A stretch of DNA of 64,000 nt, from assembly GCF_003415655.1 (NCBI RefSeq), contig NZ_QRHC01000002.1, forward strand, positions 620,008-684,007, given 5' to 3'. Below are positions 36,815-45,525 of the stretch, one piece after another (within the stretch, counting starts at the first letter, position 1; every line of letters starts with the position of its first letter). The stretch comes from Vibrio maerlii. GTDB taxonomy: Bacteria > Pseudomonadota > Gammaproteobacteria > Enterobacterales > Vibrionaceae. The notes beneath the pieces were generated by a model, which saw only the letters and a program-made list of their open reading frames with translations, had not been told where the DNA came from and did no database searches. A program made the translations under genes and the position numbers.

Positions 36815-37753
36815 ATGCATTATCAGTCTTCAAAAATCAGTCGCAGTCTCAGTCTACTCTCTCGTTATGTCGGGTTGGGCCTGGCTGCTCTTGGTTCAAG
36901 CGTAGCGCTAGCTGCCACCTACCCTTTGCCAGAAGATGGCAGCAATATGGTGGGAAAAATCCAAAGACATAAAGTTGAAGCGGGGGAGACGCTTGCCAAC
37001 ATTGCTAAGTCTTACGATGTCGGCTTCCTTAGTTTGCTCGCAGCAAACCAAGGTGTTGATCCTTTTCTTCCTAATGAGGGGCATGTACTCACGATTCCAT
37101 CGCAATACATTCTGCCAAATACGATTCGCGAAGGTATTGTGATTAACCTTGCTGAGCTCAGATTGTATTATTTTGAACCTGAGTTAAACCAAGTTCATAT
37201 CTTCCCGGTTGGTATTGGACGTGTAGGGCGTGATACTCCTGAAATGGTGACCAAGATTAGCCAAATGCGTGAGAATCCAACGTGGACACCGACTCAGAAT
37301 ATTCGTAATGAGTATCTAGAGAAAGGCGTTGAGCTGCCACCTGTTGTGCCTGCGGGGCCGGATAACCCACTGGGCCTTTACGCAATGCGATTGGCTTATG
37401 GGATAGGGGAGTATCTTATCCATGGCACCAACAAAGATTTTGGTATTGGCTTAAGAGTGAGTTCGGGCTGTATTCGTATGGAGCCAAAAGACATTGAGTG
37501 GTTGTTTAGTCAGGTTGGCCGTGGTGAGCGTGTTCAGATCATCAATGAACCGATAAAGGTGAGTTTAGAGCCTGATAGAAGTGTCTTTATCGAGGTTCAC
37601 GAACCTTTGACTCGCAGCGACGGTAGTCAAAAGCGACTTGAACTGCCGATGGAATTAAGCTGGTGGATGGAAGAGTTTGCGGTTTCGGATCGTAAAGCTA
37701 AAGCGGCGGTAATGGTTCAAACGGGACTCCCAACGCTAGTAGCAACACCCTAA
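36815..37753 (+). CDS. L,D-transpeptidase with LysM domain (ErfK/YbiS type)
   Basis: 312 residues. A signal peptide ends near VALA-A. A LysM module at about 50-95 (HKVEAGETLANIAKSYDV) binds peptidoglycan. The YkuD catalytic domain has His203 in IHGTNKDFG and Cys219 in RVSSGCIRM. Such enzymes link the outer-membrane lipoprotein to peptidoglycan or form 3-3 crosslinks. The C-terminal 40 residues have no recognised domain. It starts three bases after the photolyase stop, so it is probably in the same operon although its role is unrelated to DNA repair. Confidence 0.92.
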   Translation: MHYQSSKISRSLSLLSRYVGLGLAALGSSVALAATYPLPEDGSNMVGKIQRHKVEAGETLANIAKSYDVGFLSLLAANQGVDPFLPNEGHVLTIPSQYILPNTIREGIVINLAELRLYYFEPELNQVHIFPVGIGRVGRDTPEMVTKISQMRENPTWTPTQNIRNEYLEKGVELPPVVPAGPDNPLGLYAMRLAYGIGEYLIHGTNKDFGIGLRVSSGCIRMEPKDIEWLFSQVGRGERVQIINEPIKVSLEPDRSVFIEVHEPLTRSDGSQKRLELPMELSWWMEEFAVSDRKAKAAVMVQTGLPTLVATP

Positions 37754-37756
37754 AGT

Positions 37757-37782
37757 AATGCGGCCAATGGGCCGCATTTTTT
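37757..37782. terminator. Terminator after the L,D-transpeptidase
   Basis: AATGCGGCC, loop AATG, GGCCGCATT, then a T-run. It closes the merR-phr operon and lies between converging genes. Confidence 0.92.
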
Positions 37783-37809
37783 ATCTTCCTAACTTTTTGG
37801 GCACTTTTT

Positions 37810-38832
37810 CTATTGCGCACGACGATGAGAGCTAGCGAGGTTTAGAGGGCTTATGAGAATCTGACTCATTGGCGCTGAGAATACGAAGGGTATCGCGAGC
37901 TTTTTGATAACGATTAACCCTATTAGAGGAAGAATGATCCCCAAAACGGTTCCCAAGAAAGCATGAACATAAATGTCTTGGATATGCAGGATCTTAGCGA
38001 GTAAAACTCTCACGCCACTTCCTGCCAAAATATGCATTAAGTAGATAGCCATTGAAGACCGACCAATAAATTCAAGCACTGGGTGGGAGTGTTTTGATAG
38101 CTGTTGAGAAATAGATAAGACAACCGTTATACCACTGATAGCCAGTACAAATTCACTTAAATTAATGGATATGTTCGAGTCTAATTCAGCTGTACCAGAT
38201 AGGTAGTAAAGTACACCAAAGGTCAGCAAGCTAATGAACGTAGCGTAATTTGGTAACGTGTTCGATTGAAGCCTTGAGAAGACAACCCCTAGCATTAGAA
38301 ACACCATGTTATCGGTGACATAGTGGAGATTTAATAGATCGGGTTGACCTGTTAAATATGCGCCGAGACATAGTGCACTCCATACGTATAGTCGAGTTCG
38401 ATTACCTATCATCAACATAGAGATAATCGAGATAAAGAACAGAGCATATAAGAACCAGAATTGTGCTCTAGGTGCCCATAAAAACGAGAACACAGCCTGA
38501 AAGTCGACGCTACCATTGGTGTAATTGGATAAAGCGACCTCAATGCTTCCTTGCAGTATCGACCACAGCAAATAGGGATAGAAAATAGTGTCTAACTTGC
38601 TTCGTAAGAAAGATACCTTCCCTTTCCTTTCTAGAGAGTCATAAATAAAGAGCCCTGAAAGAAAGAAAAATAGTGGCATGTGGAAGCTATAAATTAAGCT
38701 ATCAATGAAGACAAAAGAGTCTTTGTTAGTCCATATTCCTGCCTTCTCTAAGCCTCTCATTCCATGGCCATAGACAACCAATACAATGCCTATTGCCTTG
38801 GCTATATCGACCCATTCCTTTCGTTGTTCCAT
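37810..38832 (-). CDS. Acyltransferase 3 family membrane protein (polysaccharide O-acylation)
   Basis: 340 residues with about ten membrane segments. Typical features are the N-terminal WVDIAKAIGIVLVVYGHG (catalytic-type His) and YSFHMPLFFFLSGLF. Such proteins move acetyl or other acyl groups onto sugars in the inner membrane. It is the last gene of the exopolysaccharide operon, so O-acetylation of the polymer is likely. Confidence 0.9.
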   Translation of the reverse strand: MEQRKEWVDIAKAIGIVLVVYGHGMRGLEKAGIWTNKDSFVFIDSLIYSFHMPLFFFLSGLFIYDSLERKGKVSFLRSKLDTIFYPYLLWSILQGSIEVALSNYTNGSVDFQAVFSFLWAPRAQFWFLYALFFISIISMLMIGNRTRLYVWSALCLGAYLTGQPDLLNLHYVTDNMVFLMLGVVFSRLQSNTLPNYATFISLLTFGVLYYLSGTAELDSNISINLSEFVLAISGITVVLSISQQLSKHSHPVLEFIGRSSMAIYLMHILAGSGVRVLLAKILHIQDIYVHAFLGTVLGIILPLIGLIVIKKLAIPFVFSAPMSQILISPLNLASSHRRAQ

Positions 38833-38871
38833 AACAAAGTGACCTGTAAGCGTGTGTCTACTTCCAATTTA

Positions 38872-39912
38872 TTAACTAGCTTGGTAAATCTCGTCATAAG
38901 CTTGGTAATAACCCGTAATGAAGTTGGTTAGCGCAAAATCTTGGCATCGGTTTAGGCTATATTGACTCCAATATCTGTATTCTTCATCTGACTCACACAC
39001 CGAAAGAATCACCTTACTCAATGCTTGAGGATCGTTTTGCTTGAACAACATTTGATCACGACCAATGACCTCATCAAGACCGGGTACCCTGGAACCTATC
39101 ACAGGTAAACCGGAAGCCATTGCCTCAACAGCACCTAAGCCAAACCCCTCCACATTTGAAGATTGTATATACACATCAAGGTCGTCCAAAAAGAGTGGAA
39201 CCGTGTCGATCACACCGTGAAAATGCACACGCTTCTCTACGCCGAGTTCGAGCGCAAGTGCGGCGAGCTCCTGTTGCGTTTCTCCTCCTCCGGCCAAGTG
39301 GAGTTGGTACTTTTCAGACAATGACTTCAGAGAACGAATGATAGTTTGTTGGTCTTTGTATGGATGAAGCCGGCCGACCATTCCAAGTTTGATGATGGAT
39401 TTACCGCAGATGTTGTTTCGTTGTCTTTGGCTAAATTGATCAAGTTCAATGCCGTTGTATATAGTGGTGTATTTCTTGGTGAAGTAAGGCATAAATCGTG
39501 TCAGCTCTTCTTTGACCTTATCAGTGATACAAATGGTTTGGTTGAATCTTAAATACAGCAAGAATTCGAAAGGCTTCATGAACCATAAGTCACGACGTCG
39601 ATTGTGAGAGTTATGCTCGGTTTGCAGTAGTTTGGATTTGCAAAACAATAACGAAAGATAAATTGAGGGTGATAAGTGAGCGTGGACAATATGTGGCCAA
39701 ACAAGCAGGGATAGTTTTTGTTTTAAGTTAAGCTCTTCAAGGTAAAAATACTCAATGCCCAGCTCGCTCAATGTCTCTTGATAGTCATTGATCTTGTCGA
39801 TAAGTAACAGTGATACATCAATATCTTGAGGTTTGTTACTAATGAGATCGATGAGAAACTTCTGAGCACCACCATTTCGAGATAAATCATTAATAATATG
39901 TAATATTTTCAT
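38872..39912 (-). CDS. Glycosyltransferase family 4
   Basis: 346 residues with two Rossmann-like halves. The N-terminal half has IINDLSRNGGAQKFLIDLIS; the C-terminal GT-B half has LGMVGRLHPYKDQQTIIRSL and the sugar-donor motif SSNVEGFGLGAVEAMASGLP, with VIGSRVPGLDEV after it. It adds a sugar to the lipid-linked repeat unit on the cytoplasmic face. It has a clear ribosome site (GGGAG). The specific sugar is not readable. Confidence 0.93.
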   Translation of the reverse strand: MKILHIINDLSRNGGAQKFLIDLISNKPQDIDVSLLLIDKINDYQETLSELGIEYFYLEELNLKQKLSLLVWPHIVHAHLSPSIYLSLLFCKSKLLQTEHNSHNRRRDLWFMKPFEFLLYLRFNQTICITDKVKEELTRFMPYFTKKYTTIYNGIELDQFSQRQRNNICGKSIIKLGMVGRLHPYKDQQTIIRSLKSLSEKYQLHLAGGGETQQELAALALELGVEKRVHFHGVIDTVPLFLDDLDVYIQSSNVEGFGLGAVEAMASGLPVIGSRVPGLDEVIGRDQMLFKQNDPQALSKVILSVCESDEEYRYWSQYSLNRCQDFALTNFITGYYQAYDEIYQAS

Positions 39913-39966
39913 ATGTGCTCCCTTGAAATGAAACGCTCGAATCCGTTGAGCGTGGCCGATATTGAA

Positions 39967-40353
39967 TTAACGTTGAGTAAATACGAGGATTAACTTTCGA
40001 ACAAAATAACCAGAGGTTAAACCAACCCAGTTGAGAGTAAGATCACTCAGTGAAAAAGAGCGATTTGCAATGAAGAGTTGTGAAAACTCTTCACCAGAAA
40101 CCAACAGCAGAAGAAAAAACAGCCAGCGGATTCCTAAAGGGTCACGAGGTTCATCGCTTTGGGTTACGAATATGCTTGCGGCAAAAAAGCCAATAAGAAA
40201 ACTGAGCAGGGTATGGAGAACCATAGAGCCTCCGAAATACCATTCAAATGCCTGATATTGTTCGAGGTTATACTCAGAGCTCTTCCACAGAGTGAGCGAA
40301 GCAGTACTAAGTATGATTGACAGAAAGAAAAAACGATTTAGTGCTAAAGACAT
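39967..40353 (-). CDS. VanZ-like small membrane protein
   Basis: 128 residues with about four membrane segments. The stretch LVSGEEFSQLFIANRSFSLS followed by LTLNWVGLTSGYF fits the VanZ-type motif (E-x-x-Q, then D-x-x-x-N-x-x-G), here with LTLNWVG. VanZ-like proteins occur in polysaccharide clusters but their role is not defined. It lies between the flippase and a glycosyltransferase; the flippase gene ends four bases before its start. Confidence 0.75.
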   Translation of the reverse strand: MSLALNRFFFLSIILSTASLTLWKSSEYNLEQYQAFEWYFGGSMVLHTLLSFLIGFFAASIFVTQSDEPRDPLGIRWLFFLLLLVSGEEFSQLFIANRSFSLSDLTLNWVGLTSGYFVRKLILVFTQR

Positions 40354-40356
40354 GGC

Positions 40357-41655
40357 TCAACCTATCGGATAAAAACCAAGGTGTCGCTTTGATGCTCTCA
40401 AAGCAAGAGCATTGCTAACAATCATACTTAGTGCCATTGCTAACGCTGCTCCAGTCACACCCCATAACCAACTGAATGACGTCAAGCATATAAGATTGAC
40501 GATCCCTGAAATGATGGAAATAGTCTTAAATTCGTTCTCATGCCCACTCATTATGAGTAGGTAACCAACGGAGCCTGTTGAGATATTTATGAGCTGACCA
40601 AATGTCAGGATCATTAATAAATTGGAGCCATCGAAAAAATCTGGTCCGAACCATGTCATTACCCAGTCTGGATAAAGAAGAAATAAGGCGCTCGGTATCA
40701 AACCGATGGCTAAGCTAGACCGGAAAATAAGTCGAGATACTCGGATTAGCTCATTGATGCGGCCTTCCTTGTAAAGGGTCGAGAAGGTAGGTGCGACAAC
40801 GAAGTTAACCGTAATTAAGACAAAGCCAATGAGCAAAGATGCACGTTGTGCAGCAGAAAGTAGCCCAAGGTCTGCAGCGCTCACGAAGAATCCTGCAATC
40901 ACCAATCCTCCCCACTGCGTGAGGTTGGTAATCGTGTTACTTATCCATAACTTTTTGGCGCTACTTTTAAGGTCTGGATTTTTCAAACCAAAAGGAGAAA
41001 TGGCAGTGACGCCGCTATTGCGCCACCATTGATAACTAGAGAAAGCAGCAAAGATTAGAGAGGCTGTGAGAAACCCCGTTAATAAATCTCCTGAATCTAT
41101 GACGTCATGGTTGTGAAAGATCAGCAGCATTAAAATTAGCAGAGAGCTGATACCCAACTGCATACTCAGAACGGAAGAAATGATCTTACTAATAGATTGT
41201 AAGCAAGCTGCATGGAACAAGCTGAATGTGAGGAGCGGTAAAGTATACGCGGCCAGTTGCAATCTCTCTTTGGTGACGACAGATGAGCTTATCCACTCAT
41301 TAAGGTGAGGTGCCGTAAGATATATAGCAATCGATAGGGTCAGTGAAAGAAATATAACTCGAGCTAAGGCGTAGCTGTAGTGAGACTTCAGCTGTGCTGA
41401 GCTCTCTTGTTTGTATGCAATGGCGTTAAACTTTAACAAAGAAACGTTGAACCCTCGCATCGAGAACATAGCCAGCAAGAAGGTCAAGTTATAGATGTAA
41501 AAAAACTGCCCAGTCGACTCCGCTCCAACCGTATTGGTGATCATGAAGGTCAACAAGATCGTTGCTAAAGCCGAACTGAGTTTAAATACCCCGGTGATTA
41601 CGCTCAGAGAAATTAAACGGCTTACTTGGGGCGAGGTTGTTAAAGCTCTAAGCAT
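40357..41655 (-). CDS. wzx: Polysaccharide flippase (Wzx-type, MATE/PST family)
   Basis: 432 residues with about 12 to 14 membrane segments and no large soluble domain. The GVFKLSSALATILLTFMI start and the middle WGGLVIAGFFVSAADLGLLS are typical of polysaccharide flippases, which move lipid-linked repeat units to the periplasmic side. With the polymerase and Wzc-type protein here it makes this a Wzx/Wzy-dependent pathway. The start overlaps the next upstream gene by eight bases. Confidence 0.9.
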   Translation of the reverse strand: MLRALTTSPQVSRLISLSVITGVFKLSSALATILLTFMITNTVGAESTGQFFYIYNLTFLLAMFSMRGFNVSLLKFNAIAYKQESSAQLKSHYSYALARVIFLSLTLSIAIYLTAPHLNEWISSSVVTKERLQLAAYTLPLLTFSLFHAACLQSISKIISSVLSMQLGISSLLILMLLIFHNHDVIDSGDLLTGFLTASLIFAAFSSYQWWRNSGVTAISPFGLKNPDLKSSAKKLWISNTITNLTQWGGLVIAGFFVSAADLGLLSAAQRASLLIGFVLITVNFVVAPTFSTLYKEGRINELIRVSRLIFRSSLAIGLIPSALFLLYPDWVMTWFGPDFFDGSNLLMILTFGQLINISTGSVGYLLIMSGHENEFKTISIISGIVNLICLTSFSWLWGVTGAALAMALSMIVSNALALRASKRHLGFYPIG

Positions 41656-42685
41656 AGATTTCTCTTAGTGCATTGCACTGCTGCTCTTCGCTGAACTGAT
41701 TGTTAAGCACGTTGCAGTAGTAATCGAAGGGTATGTCATGATATTGCTCAATGCAGTGTTCAACTTGGATTGCCATTTCTTGTGGCGTTGTTGCAAGGAA
41801 TGGATACTCGAGGTGCTGTGTAGAACTGATTTTTCTCAGTACCATAGGTAAACAGACTTTAGCTGCTTCGAGTATGGTAAGCGGCATTCCTTCCCAGGCT
41901 GCGGTATGAATATATAGGTGAGCTTGTTGAAGCTGTGTTAGCACCTCATCTCTGGGCAACATGCCAGTGACCTCAATGCCCGTATCACGTAATCGTTGCT
42001 CCAACTCGGCATCGCCCCCACCAATCCAGCGAATTCTTACCCCTCGATCCTGGATATCACCGTTGAGGTTCTGAACCATATCAATCAAGAACTCAGGATC
42101 TTTTTGTTTCGACACTCGACCGAGTACTGTAATGATGAAAGGGGTTTGATTGTTCATATCTACTCGATAAGAGGGGATATCGAGGTTTACATAGTTGTTG
42201 AGAAGCGTGGTATGTTTTGCTCCTAGCTTCAGCGCCAACTCACATTCTCTTTGACTGCATCCAGCAATAATGTCGATACGTGACAAGAGAGTTTTCTCGA
42301 GAGTTTTAAATACCAATGCTTTTGCTGGTGAAATATCTTGACGTTCAAATGCGTAACAATGGGGCGTATAAATGACCTTTACACCGTTTTTCTTAGGTAA
42401 GAAACGACCAAGGAAACCCGCGAAGCTAGAATGGAGATGAATGATATCTGGGTCGAGTGTTTTGACTAACTGACGGCACTCCTTAAAAAATCCAAGTAAG
42501 CTGTTGTATGAGCGTGTTTCAGATGCAAAATTTTGGTCACTTTGTTGCTTTGTGTCATCTGCCTGCCTTACCTTTGCTAGCAGGTGATGCTCAAAGCGTT
42601 CATTTCGTGATGATTTTACGTAGCTGTATAGGGCAGTTTGAACTCCGCCACCAAACGACTCTGTAATATGTAGTACCTTTTTCAT
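41648..42685 (-). CDS. Glycosyltransferase family 4
   Basis: 345 residues from the ATG at 42685, which has a strong GGAGG; an in-frame ATG ten codons earlier lies in the preceding gene. N-terminal half: HITESFGGGVQTALYSYVKS. Donor-binding half: ITVLGRVSKQKDPEFLIDMV and HTAAWEGMPLTILEAAKVCLP. Typical EX7E-like spacing suggests a retaining enzyme. Donor and acceptor are unknown. Confidence 0.92.
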   Translation of the reverse strand: MKKVLHITESFGGGVQTALYSYVKSSRNERFEHHLLAKVRQADDTKQQSDQNFASETRSYNSLLGFFKECRQLVKTLDPDIIHLHSSFAGFLGRFLPKKNGVKVIYTPHCYAFERQDISPAKALVFKTLEKTLLSRIDIIAGCSQRECELALKLGAKHTTLLNNYVNLDIPSYRVDMNNQTPFIITVLGRVSKQKDPEFLIDMVQNLNGDIQDRGVRIRWIGGGDAELEQRLRDTGIEVTGMLPRDEVLTQLQQAHLYIHTAAWEGMPLTILEAAKVCLPMVLRKISSTQHLEYPFLATTPQEMAIQVEHCIEQYHDIPFDYYCNVLNNQFSEEQQCNALREIYA

Positions 42686-42699
42686 GCCGACCTCCTTGT

Positions 42700-43515
42700 C
42701 TAGGCGTTCGCCCACTTAGTTTTCAATAGTTCAATTTCGTTACTGGAATAAAAATGTTTGTACAGTGGTAAGTCATAAAGGAAGAACAATTTTGAGAAGT
42801 CATATTTGGACTTAAAGTCTTTGTAGATCTCTGAATACCATTTGTTCTTGGCTTCATTACTGTTAGTGAGCACAAACTCGTCGAGTTCTAAAAAATCACA
42901 AAGTTCCTGCTCGCATTGGCTTAGCTGTTCACACTTGATCAACAAGATATCTAAGCTGTCAGTGCTATAGGTGAATGCGCCTTGTTGGTTGTTGATGTCT
43001 TGAGTGAGAAGATTGATCTTGAAATTACGTTTCATCTCTTCATCGAACCAATCAGAGAAGTAGTGGTAGTTGAGGTTATGCTCAAAGGCATTCACTAGGT
43101 GTTGATAGGTTGCCTCCATATCTTTGTGGATGGCTTCATTCTTCTTTCCTTCGATAAATTGAATGTGCAAGTCCTGAAAGAATCGCGATAACACGGTTGC
43201 GACGGGATCTCTCACCAAGGTTATGATTTTTAGGTGCTTTCTTGACGCTAAAGCTTTACGTCTTTGATTGAGTAAAAATCGGTAGCCCATGCGTTTTGGC
43301 TGGTCGAAGAACTTGGCGACATCGGCGCTGTTTTTATACATCTTGAATTCTTCGTAATCATCGAAGGTATGAATGTGATAATTGGGGATCTGATAGGTAT
43401 CGAGAGACTTTTCAATCGATGAGGAGCCAACTTTTCCCATTTGATAGATGAGAACAAAATCTTCTCTTTTGAAAATTTTTTCTTTGTTTATCTGACGTTT
43501 AATTTCTTTAATCAT
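42700..43515 (-). CDS. NKWYS-family capsule synthesis protein (PF10364-like), copy 1
   Basis: 271 residues. It opens with the sulfotransferase-type nucleotide loop VLIYQMGKVGSSSIEKSL and has the family-naming motif in KNKWYSEIYKDF near residue 220. The family is found in capsule and exopolysaccharide clusters and looks like a PAPS-dependent sulfotransferase fold, but its reaction is not proven. TLVRDPVATVLSRFFQ resembles the 3'-phosphate loop of sulfotransferases. A second copy of the family is two genes upstream, on the other side of the polymerase. Confidence 0.8.
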   Translation of the reverse strand: MIKEIKRQINKEKIFKREDFVLIYQMGKVGSSSIEKSLDTYQIPNYHIHTFDDYEEFKMYKNSADVAKFFDQPKRMGYRFLLNQRRKALASRKHLKIITLVRDPVATVLSRFFQDLHIQFIEGKKNEAIHKDMEATYQHLVNAFEHNLNYHYFSDWFDEEMKRNFKINLLTQDINNQQGAFTYSTDSLDILLIKCEQLSQCEQELCDFLELDEFVLTNSNEAKNKWYSEIYKDFKSKYDFSKLFFLYDLPLYKHFYSSNEIELLKTKWANA

Positions 43516-43533
43516 TGTTCTTCCCTGATGAAA

Positions 43534-44715
43534 TTAGTGAGTCCTGCTCATTACCAGAGGCAGTAGGAATATAAGGATAACGGTGGTATTTACTGCGACG
43601 AAAAACACCATCACAAGGGCATATATGCCCAATAAGAGGGCGTGGCGATTGAGTGAGATAAGGCTTGCTGACTGAATGAAGAACTTTGTATAAGCCAAGC
43701 CAAGCAGGCCAATGCCGACTAGACCATATTCAATTGATGTGTCGAGTAAGAAATTGTGAGAATAAATAGCCAGTTCGCTGTAGGTAAAGTAACTCTCCAT
43801 ATAGCTAGGCAGCATTTTAGCTCCTACGCCAAACCAAGGGTGTTGTAAAAAAATGTCGATACCGTTAGCTAGCAGGAGCTTTCTGTGTAAGTTAGACACC
43901 CAGCGAGCAGAGCTTTGATCAGCAAAAGCAATGTCTAGAGGGGCAAACTCTGCAGTGTAAAGGAAGTGGTCGACTCCAAAGTAGACAACTACCATGCATG
44001 CGCTGCAAAGTGCGAAGATTAGGAGCCCCAGTATTGGGGTGAATCTTGAATTGGAGACTTTGTTATTGTGGTTGAATTGCTTAACATACAATAGATCTGC
44101 AGCAATAACGCACAAGAATCCGAGCATGGCTTTTCGCTCGAGAGAAAAGATTAGCAATGCACACCCTACAGCGAGTATCCAGTGTGCGAACTTCACTTCT
44201 TTGCGATAGATATAGGTTAAGGTGCAGAGTAATCCGAAACTGAATTTTGTTGCCCCGAGGTATTTAAATCCATCATAACCATGTGCGATGTGCCAAGCCG
44301 CGGTCATCAAGGCGACAAGTAGCAATAGATAAATGAACTGTTGTATGACTTTAGTGTTGTTGAAGCATCTATAAGCATGGAATATCGCAAGCATAGCAAT
44401 GATGGATACCCACTGTATGGCATCAACAATGGCATAACTGAGCCTCGAGGTGGTCAGCAGGGCATTTAAGAATACATACAAGGCGAAAAGGCAAATTAAG
44501 GCCAAGTTGCCATGGGCAAGTGTACGGATATGACCGTTCACCGTCGCGATAATGGCTAAGCCTAGTGCGACAAGACTGATTACATCCGTTGCCTTAATGC
44601 CTGCAATTGAGACTGAATAAGGATTAAAAAACAGAGCCAAGCACCAGGGTGCCACTCGAGTTACAAGCCTAGAGATGTAATGTTCTTCACTCTCGAGCAA
44701 TAGATTGGATTGCAT
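43534..44715 (-). CDS. wzy: O-antigen ligase-like polymerase (Wzy)
   Basis: 393 residues with about 10 to 12 membrane segments and a large periplasmic loop near 260-330 (YFGVDHFLYTAEFAPLDIAF to GVGAKMLPSYMESY). The PWFGVGAKM and YSHNFLLDTSIEYGLVGIG stretches are the usual end-of-loop signature of Wzy/WaaL proteins. With Wzx and Wzc-type genes present, polymerisation is more likely than ligation to lipid A. Confidence 0.85.
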   Translation of the reverse strand: MQSNLLLESEEHYISRLVTRVAPWCLALFFNPYSVSIAGIKATDVISLVALGLAIIATVNGHIRTLAHGNLALICLFALYVFLNALLTTSRLSYAIVDAIQWVSIIAMLAIFHAYRCFNNTKVIQQFIYLLLLVALMTAAWHIAHGYDGFKYLGATKFSFGLLCTLTYIYRKEVKFAHWILAVGCALLIFSLERKAMLGFLCVIAADLLYVKQFNHNNKVSNSRFTPILGLLIFALCSACMVVVYFGVDHFLYTAEFAPLDIAFADQSSARWVSNLHRKLLLANGIDIFLQHPWFGVGAKMLPSYMESYFTYSELAIYSHNFLLDTSIEYGLVGIGLLGLAYTKFFIQSASLISLNRHALLLGIYALVMVFFVAVNTTVILIFLLPLVMSRTH

Positions 44716-44722
44716 AGGACTA

Positions 44723-45511
44723 TTACTCTACGTAGAGCTCAGTATATTTATCGCTAAGGGCGTTTATCTCACTCTCGGAATAGAAATGGGTTGTTAATTT
44801 TGACGTCAACATTTCATTTAAATAATGAGGAGTGAGTGACAATGAGCTATTGAAATCGGCAATAAGTGGCTGATACCACTTATTGGAAGCTTGGTTGTCT
44901 TTGCTGAGTTCGATTGGGCATCCAACAAAGTCTTCAATGACTTCTCTACTTTCCCCTATTTTATCAAGGCGGATCACCAATAAATCGAAGTTCTTATTCT
45001 GATAGCGCTGAGAACCTTTCACAGAATCGAAAGGAGTCTGAAAGACATCGATACCCGTTAGTTTTTTTATCTCTTTATCAAACCAATCAAGCGGGTATTG
45101 ATGATTGAGACATTCAACATAGGTTTCAGCTAAGAGGTTCTTTTTCTCTTCACGTACTGCTGAATCATCAATTAAATATTTATTACTTAGCCAAAATGGT
45201 AGGGCTTGAAAGTACATCGAAATATTTCGGCCGACGGGTTCACGCACCAGAGAAATCACTTTGACTTTGTTCTTAGATTTCAGCATGCAAGGTACTACAT
45301 GCCTTTTGACTAGCCTTTTCATGTATTGCGAGTTTGGTTTGTGTACGCGTGCTCGAACCGGAGAAATTAAACTTTCTGACGAAATCGACATTAAGTCATG
45401 TAGGTGTACAGAATCTGGGATTGACTTTTCTAGTGCACTCGAACCCACTTTGCCCATTTGATAAATCAAAATTGGGCTTTTTGACTGCCAAACCTTTTTA
45501 AGTAGTGTCAT
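44723..45511 (-). CDS. NKWYS-family capsule synthesis protein, copy 2
   Basis: 262 residues, paralogous to the other copy: ILIYQMGKVGSSALEKSI at the N-terminus, SLVREPVGRNISMYFQ in the middle and SNKWYQPLIADF near 205. Here the motif reads NKWYQ rather than NKWYS. The sulfotransferase-like loop is kept. Two diverged copies flanking the polymerase suggest that two positions of the repeat unit are modified, but the reaction is an inference. It has a GAGGA ribosome site. Confidence 0.8.
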   Translation of the reverse strand: MTLLKKVWQSKSPILIYQMGKVGSSALEKSIPDSVHLHDLMSISSESLISPVRARVHKPNSQYMKRLVKRHVVPCMLKSKNKVKVISLVREPVGRNISMYFQALPFWLSNKYLIDDSAVREEKKNLLAETYVECLNHQYPLDWFDKEIKKLTGIDVFQTPFDSVKGSQRYQNKNFDLLVIRLDKIGESREVIEDFVGCPIELSKDNQASNKWYQPLIADFNSSLSLTPHYLNEMLTSKLTTHFYSESEINALSDKYTELYVE

Positions 45512-45525
45512 TGAAATATCCTCAC

